Below, piece by piece: positions 35,858 to 40,280 of a DNA stretch of 40,280 bases. The stretch lies in NCBI GenBank assembly GCA_947624835.1, contig CANQLX010000010.1, positions 1 to 40,280 on the forward strand. Direction: 5' to 3'. Position numbers and translations under genes: made by a program. A model generated the notes under the pieces. That model was given only the letters and a program-made list of their open reading frames with translations. It was not told where the DNA came from and did not search any database. The stretch comes from an uncultured Clostridia bacterium. GTDB taxonomy: Bacteria > Bacillota > Clostridia > Oscillospirales > Acutalibacteraceae. The first letter of the stretch is position 1; every line of letters starts with the position of its first letter.

Positions 35858-36976
35858 ATGAAAATAAAGAACATTTTAAAGCCTGTTGCTGTTATCGGTA
35901 CGGCGGCTATGATTATTTCGGCATCCGGATGCTCCGATACATCATGGAGTATTAAAACAAAGGATAAGACTTTTACAAACGGGGGATGGATATATTATAC
36001 CTATGCTGCCTTGAATGATGCCATAGATAAGTTAAACGAGAATTCAGAATCCTCATTTGATATAACCAAGGATGATATTACAAAGAAGAAGATTGAAAAG
36101 AAGGACGCCGTTGACTGGATATATGATAAGGCAAAGGAAAAGGCAATAGAATATCTGACAGTTGAGAAGCTTTGCAAGGAAAATAAGCTTCAGGCAGACA
36201 AGGACGAAATCAAGTCGATTAAGAGTAATTACCAATCGTTTTTTGAATCAGGTTATATGGGAATATATGAGCAGCTTGGCATTTCTGCGGATACTTTTGC
36301 GGATATTTACGGAACATATAATCTGCGTGAGGAACAGCTTTTTAATCATATATACGGCAAGGGCGGTTCAAAGGAAATTTCCGATGATGAAATAAGCAAA
36401 TATTTTACGGAAAATTATACAAGCTACTATTATGTCCCCTATTCATTAAAGACAACAGATGATGACGGCAATGAGGTTGATATTGACGATGAAACCAAGG
36501 ATAAGGTTCTGACAAAATTTGCGGGATATGCTAAGGAGCTTAATGAGGGCAAAACAACAGATGATATTGATACCGAATACAAGAGTGATTTTGAGGTGGA
36601 AACTGCCCCGAGCGTCAAGGCAACAACTGTTATGAGCGATGCCAATGTGTCGGAGGATCTGCAAAAGGTAATCAAGGAGCTCGGTGACAAAAAGGCAACG
36701 GTAAAGACCATTGATGATACTCATTATCTTGTATACAAGGGCTCAATTTCCGAGGAGGCAAAGGCACTTATTGACGGAACATATGAAAACACAACAGTAA
36801 CGTCCGATACAATCCGTCATAAGATAAAGGATGATGAATTTGAAAAATATCTCGACGGAGAGGAAAAAAATCTTAAGTATGAGATGAATGATGCCTGCAT
36901 ATCAAAATACAGTGTTCAGAGGACTATTGACATAGTAAAATCCTACACAGCGAGTCAAGCAGAGAGCTCTGAATAA
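35858..36976 (+). CDS. PrsA/SurA-like lipoprotein chaperone, no clear parvulin domain
   Basis: The 372-residue protein has a lipoprotein signal peptide ending in SASGC (Cys25), so it should be anchored outside the membrane. A helical SurA_N-like region follows (about 40-200, WIYDKAKEKAIEYLTVEKLCKENKLQADKDEIKS). The C-terminal half aligns in position with a parvulin PPIase domain (DDEISKYFTENYTSYYYVPYSL...LVYKG), but I do not see the catalytic His/Cys/Asp pattern or the usual ARHIL entry. A charged, Lys/Asp/Thr-rich composition prevails. Its place after mfd matches the position of prsA in many clostridia. It probably helps fold exported proteins; foldase activity is doubtful. A terminator follows. 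Confidence 0.78.
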   Translation: MKIKNILKPVAVIGTAAMIISASGCSDTSWSIKTKDKTFTNGGWIYYTYAALNDAIDKLNENSESSFDITKDDITKKKIEKKDAVDWIYDKAKEKAIEYLTVEKLCKENKLQADKDEIKSIKSNYQSFFESGYMGIYEQLGISADTFADIYGTYNLREEQLFNHIYGKGGSKEISDDEISKYFTENYTSYYYVPYSLKTTDDDGNEVDIDDETKDKVLTKFAGYAKELNEGKTTDDIDTEYKSDFEVETAPSVKATTVMSDANVSEDLQKVIKELGDKKATVKTIDDTHYLVYKGSISEEAKALIDGTYENTTVTSDTIRHKIKDDEFEKYLDGEEKNLKYEMNDACISKYSVQRTIDIVKSYTASQAESSE

Positions 36977-37010
36977 TAAACTGTCAATAAATACTGTCTG
37001 AAATTTTTGT

Positions 37011-37055
37011 AACCCGACCGAAAATTAATTGATTTTCTTTCGGGTTATAATTTTT
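37011..37055 (+). terminator. Terminator after the PrsA-like gene
   Basis: AACCCGA at 37011 pairs with TCGGGTT at 37040-37046. Inner pairing of CGAAAAT with ATTTTCT-type bases gives a long imperfect stem. ATAATTTTT follows. It shares the CCCGACC core with other hairpins of the window. Confidence 0.75.
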
Positions 37056-37105
37056 ATAACGACCGATTTTTGATTATTAACAGTATGTGATTGGGAGGCG
37101 GTATT

Positions 37106-37789
37106 GTGTACAGACTTATGATTGTTGAGGATGACAGCGGAATTGCCTGCGCTGTTAAGGAGCAGGCGGAGCTGTGGGATTTTGATGTATATATATCGGA
37201 AAATTTCAGGGATGTTCTCGGCGACTTTGCAAATTTTCAGCCTCATATTGTTCTTATGGATATATCACTGCCATTTTTTAACGGATATCATTGGTGTGCT
37301 GAAATACGCAAAATATCCTCGGTTCCGATAATATTTATATCGTCTGCCTCAGATAATATGAATATAGTCATGGCTGTAAATATGGGTGCGGATGATTTTA
37401 TAGCAAAGCCCTTTGACCATAGTGTGCTCATGGCAAAAATACAGGCACTTCTAAGAAGAACCTACGATTTTGCAGACAGTGTTCCGATTATAGAACACAG
37501 AGGTGCAATTCTTGATACAGGGGATAATTCCTTAAGTCGCGGTGGGGAGAAAATACCCCTTACAAAAAATGAGTACAGAATACTTTTGTGTCTTATGCAA
37601 AACAAGGGTAGGGTTGTAAGCCGTGAAAGACTTATGGAAAAGCTGTGGGAAAGTGAGAGCTTTATTGATGATAATACCCTGACAGTAAATGTAAACCGAC
37701 TTAGGAAGAAGCTTGACGCAGCGGGCCTTGAGGACTTTATTCAGACAAAATTCGGTGTGGGATATATTGTAAAACAGGAGGATGTATGA
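37106..37789 (+). CDS. bceR: OmpR-family response regulator, BceR type
   Basis: The receiver domain has acidic residues Asp9-Asp10, the phosphoacceptor Asp52 (VLMDISLPF) and Lys101 (AKPF). It is followed by a winged-helix domain (LTKNEYRILLCLMQNKGRVVSRERLMEKLW...DDNTLTVNVNRLRKKL). The sequence groups with BceR-type regulators of peptide-antibiotic detoxification modules. The 227-residue frame starts at GTG 37106, eight bases after GGGAGG; an upstream TTG at 37091 overlaps that site. It overlaps the kinase by four bases. Confidence 0.93.
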   Translation: MYRLMIVEDDSGIACAVKEQAELWDFDVYISENFRDVLGDFANFQPHIVLMDISLPFFNGYHWCAEIRKISSVPIIFISSASDNMNIVMAVNMGADDFIAKPFDHSVLMAKIQALLRRTYDFADSVPIIEHRGAILDTGDNSLSRGGEKIPLTKNEYRILLCLMQNKGRVVSRERLMEKLWESESFIDDNTLTVNVNRLRKKLDAAGLEDFIQTKFGVGYIVKQEDV

Positions 37790-38772
37790 AGCTTTTTATT
37801 TCATATCTGAAATATCATAAAAGGCTGATACTTTTGTATGTGCTGTTCTGCATTATATTTATTGCAGTCTTTGCCCTGTATCATCTTCCGCTTAATGCAG
37901 TTATATACCCTTTTGTGTTATGCCTTCTAATTACTGCGGTTATTGTAATATATGATTTTATCTATATAAGACAAAGGTATAAGAAGCTTGAGGAGCTGAA
38001 AAAATTTACAGAAGCCATGATTGAGGATTTTCCGCAGCCGCACAGTGTGGAAGAGGAGCAATATGCGGAAATAATATCAGTCCTCAAAAATGAAATTGCA
38101 GAGCTTGAAGCTGTATCAGGTAAAAAATATAATGATGTAATTGAGTACTATACTCTTTGGGTGCATCAGATAAAAACACCGATTGCGTCAATGCGGCTTA
38201 CACTGCAAAATGAGGACAGTGAACTGTCAAGACGGATTTCGGCGGATCTGTTCAGAATAGAGCAGTATGTTGAAATGGTACTCACATATCTCAGACTTGA
38301 CAGCGACAGCAGTGATTATGTTTTCAAAGAATACGATATTGACAGTATGCTAAGACAGTGCATTAAAAAGTTTGCGTCTGAATTTATTGCACGACATCTC
38401 AGTATAGATTTTACCCCTACGTGTGAAATGATAATAACCGACGAAAAGTGGCTTTCGTTTGTTATAGAGCAGATTATTTCCAATGCACTCAAATATACCC
38501 GAAAGGGCGGAATAAGAATATATATGAAGGCTCCAAAGCTGTTGTGTATTGAGGACAGCGGCATTGGAATTGCACAGGGAGATCTTCCGAGAATTTTTGA
38601 AAAGGGATATACGGGGAATATCGGGAGAATAGAGGAACATTCAAGCGGTATAGGACTTTATCTTTGTAAAAGAATTTGTGATAATCTTGGGATAAAAATA
38701 GAAGTGCAGTCGGAAATAAATAAAGGAACAATAGTAATGCTCGATTTGGGCAGGAACAGAAATGTGACATAA
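37786..38772 (+). CDS. bceS: Intramembrane-sensing histidine kinase, BceS type
   Basis: The 328 residues begin with two transmembrane helices (about 12-31 and 37-60) joined by only a few residues, so there is no external sensor domain. A short linker leads to the DHp helix with His127 in WVHQIKTPIASM, the BceS-type H-box. The ATPase domain follows, with N-box IISNALKY, GIGIAQGDLPRIFEKGYTG and GIGLYLCKRI. Such kinases sense peptide antibiotics through a partner BceAB transporter, which is encoded immediately downstream. Confidence 0.93.
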   Translation: MKLFISYLKYHKRLILLYVLFCIIFIAVFALYHLPLNAVIYPFVLCLLITAVIVIYDFIYIRQRYKKLEELKKFTEAMIEDFPQPHSVEEEQYAEIISVLKNEIAELEAVSGKKYNDVIEYYTLWVHQIKTPIASMRLTLQNEDSELSRRISADLFRIEQYVEMVLTYLRLDSDSSDYVFKEYDIDSMLRQCIKKFASEFIARHLSIDFTPTCEMIITDEKWLSFVIEQIISNALKYTRKGGIRIYMKAPKLLCIEDSGIGIAQGDLPRIFEKGYTGNIGRIEEHSSGIGLYLCKRICDNLGIKIEVQSEINKGTIVMLDLGRNRNVT

Positions 38773-38838
38773 ATGTAAGAATTGGAGCGGGAAATGTAAG
38801 CCAATCAAATGGCGTACATTTCCCTTTCCTGATATAAT
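38765..38838 (+). promoter_or_regulatory. bceA promoter region with BceR-type box and inverted repeat
   Basis: TGACATAAATGTAA (38765-38778) matches the TNACA-N4-TGTAA consensus of BceR main sites and overlaps the bceS stop codon. A 14-base inverted repeat follows: GGGAAATGTAAGCC (38789-38802) and GGCGTACATTTCCC (38811-38824), with one mismatch. A perfect -10 TATAAT lies at 38833-38838. No good -35 is present at 17-18 bases, as expected for an activator-dependent promoter. The transcript would have a leader of only about 22 bases. Confidence 0.75.
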
Positions 38839-38866
38839 GACAGTATAAGAAAGGGGAGAGTAAAAA

Positions 38867-39673
38867 ATGTCTGCATACAAAATCAATATTGAAAGAGGAG
38901 GTACTGTATCAGAACTTTTGGAGGTTGACGGCCTTAAAAAGACATATACAACACGCTTTGGCGGAAACAGGGTAGAGGCACTGAAAAATGTTAATTTTAA
39001 GGTTAAAAAAGGGGAATATGTTGCCATAATGGGCGAATCCGGATCGGGAAAAACAACACTTCTTAATATCCTTGCTGCACTCGATAAGCCGACCGGAGGA
39101 AAAATTATTCTTGACGGTAAGGATTTTTCAAAGCTCAAGGAATCGGCTGTTACAAAATTCAGGAGGGATAACCTCGGCTTTGTTTTTCAGGAATTTAATC
39201 TTCTTGATACATTTACGTTGGAAGATAATATTTATCTTCCGCTTGTGCTTGCAGGGACGGATTATAAGGAAATGCACCAAAGACTTATACCGATTGCGGA
39301 AAGACTTGAAATAGATGATCTGCTGAAAAAATATCCATATGAGGTATCGGGAGGACAGAAACAGAGGGCGGCGGTTGCACGGGCGCTTATAACCGAGCCG
39401 AAAATAATCCTTGCCGATGAGCCGACAGGGGCACTTGATTCAAGATCATCGGACGAGCTGTTAAGGCTGTTCGGTGAGGTAAACAAACAAGGACAAACCA
39501 TACTTATGGTGACACATTCCGTAAAGGCGGCAAGCACGGCAGGACGTGTGCTGTTTATAAGGGACGGAGAGGTATTTCACCAAATGTATAAAGGTGAGGA
39601 CAGCAATCAGAATTTCTATCAGAAGATATCCGATACCCTTACATTGCTTGCGACAGGCGGTGATAGAAAATGA
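38867..39673 (+). CDS. bceA: ABC transporter ATPase, BceA type
   Basis: The 268 residues show Walker A GESGSGKT (56-63), the Q-loop FQEFNLLD, signature VSGGQKQRAAVARAL, Walker B IILADEPTGALD and the switch His in VTHS. The start is ATG at 38867, eight bases after GGGGAG. Homologues usually begin with MSELLEV. Here SELLEV occurs at residues 15-20, preceded by GTA and by an internal AGGAGG. The first 14 residues thus look like an extension that took over after loss of an older start codon. The permease ATG overlaps its stop. Confidence 0.94.
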   Translation: MSAYKINIERGGTVSELLEVDGLKKTYTTRFGGNRVEALKNVNFKVKKGEYVAIMGESGSGKTTLLNILAALDKPTGGKIILDGKDFSKLKESAVTKFRRDNLGFVFQEFNLLDTFTLEDNIYLPLVLAGTDYKEMHQRLIPIAERLEIDDLLKKYPYEVSGGQKQRAAVARALITEPKIILADEPTGALDSRSSDELLRLFGEVNKQGQTILMVTHSVKAASTAGRVLFIRDGEVFHQMYKGEDSNQNFYQKISDTLTLLATGGDRK

Positions 39674-40280
39674 AAAAATCATTTTATCCCGGTCTTGCCT
39701 TTCAGGGCATAAAAAAGAACAGAAAAATATATTTTCCGTATATTCTTACCTGCATAGGCATTGTAATGATGCATAATATTGTAAGTACGCTCAGCGAGGA
39801 CGAGCTTCTGTATGTCGAGAGGGGCAGGGAATTTGTAAAGATAATAATGAATTTCGGCAAATGGGTCATTGCAGTGTTTGCCTTTATATTCCTGTTTTAT
39901 ACCTACTCCTTTATTATCCGCAGAAGAAAAAAGGAATTCGGTCTTTATAATATTCTTGGAATGGAAAAGAAAAATATTGCCCGTATCTTATTCTGGGAAA
40001 CTCTTATAACAGCGGTCATATCGCTTGGTGCAGGTATTTTGCTCAGTATAGTTTTTTATAAAGCGGCTGAACTGTGCATGATGAATATGCTTGGAGGGGA
40101 TTTATCCTATGATTTTCAAATTTTCCCGAATGCAATTCTTAATACGGTTGAAGTATTTGGAATACTGTTTGTAATACTATTTCTTAGCTCTGTCGGGCGT
40201 GTTAAATTCCTCAATTCAATTTCACTTCTGAAAAGCGAAAATGTGGGTGAAAAGCCGCCAAAAGGTAATATTATCTTTGC
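39670..40280 (+). CDS. bceB: ABC transporter permease, BceB type, N-terminal part
   Basis: The 203 visible residues continue past the right edge. They begin MKKSFYPGLAFQGIKKNRKIYFPYILT, with a first membrane helix. The FtsX-like motif YSFIIRRRKKEFGLYNILGMEKKNIARILFWETL is followed by further helices (about 60-80, 110-135, 155-175). BceB permeases have ten helices with a large external domain that binds peptide antibiotics; that domain is not yet reached. The ATG overlaps the bceA stop by four bases. Confidence 0.93.
   Translation, partial: MKKSFYPGLAFQGIKKNRKIYFPYILTCIGIVMMHNIVSTLSEDELLYVERGREFVKIIMNFGKWVIAVFAFIFLFYTYSFIIRRRKKEFGLYNILGMEKKNIARILFWETLITAVISLGAGILLSIVFYKAAELCMMNMLGGDLSYDFQIFPNAILNTVEVFGILFVILFLSSVGRVKFLNSISLLKSENVGEKPPKGNIIF

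Overview
The window is the chromosomal replication-origin region of a low-GC Gram-positive bacterium of the class Clostridia. I infer something close to Oscillospirales/Ruminococcaceae from the gene order, the AT-rich AGA/ATA-heavy codon use, strong purine-rich ribosome-binding sites with many TTG/GTG starts, and GyrA/GyrB sequences of the type I associate with that group. No rRNA, tRNA, CRISPR array or insertion sequence is visible.

The left arm (1-5784, minus strand) is the conserved rpmH-rnpA-yidD-yidC-jag-mnmE-mnmG block. It covers ribosomal protein L34, RNase P protein, membrane-protein insertion and tRNA wobble-uridine modification. mnmG is cut by the left edge. Between mnmE and mnmG lie a frameshifted orphan gene and a perfect parS centromere site. 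The dnaA promoter region and the dnaA-dnaN spacer (7789-8086) carry repeated TTTTCAACA-type DnaA boxes. The spacer ends in a box / GC-rich patch / DnaA-trio-like stretch, so I place the unwinding site there. The right arm then runs dnaA-dnaN-S4 protein-recF-remB-two zinc-ribbon membrane proteins-gyrB-YcxB-like protein-thioesterase-gyrA as a nearly gapless plus-strand set closed by a terminator at 17676-17704.

From 17.7 to 25 kb come a two-gene unit (radical SAM enzyme plus YhhQ-family 7-deazaguanine/queuosine-precursor transporter), a PAS-like/LuxR regulator, a small DUF6514-like protein, a doubtful minus-strand ORF, ychF, a metallophosphoesterase with altered metal-ligand motifs, and a D,D-carboxypeptidase. 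metY (O-acetylhomoserine sulfhydrylase) follows. It has a consensus promoter overlapped by repeated operator-like motifs and a 21-codon upstream ORF whose last codons include tandem Cys codons. This is a candidate cysteine-sensing attenuator and the most interesting item in the window.

From 27 to 31.5 kb are GtrA, a UDP-galactopyranose-mutase-like FAD enzyme and a GT39-like glycosyltransferase, probably for envelope glycosylation, then pth. Next come mfd, an XRE regulator with a palindromic operator, and a PrsA/SurA-like lipoprotein. The right end is a BceRS-BceAB-type peptide-sensing and detoxification module. It has a recognisable BceR box, and the permease is cut by the right edge.
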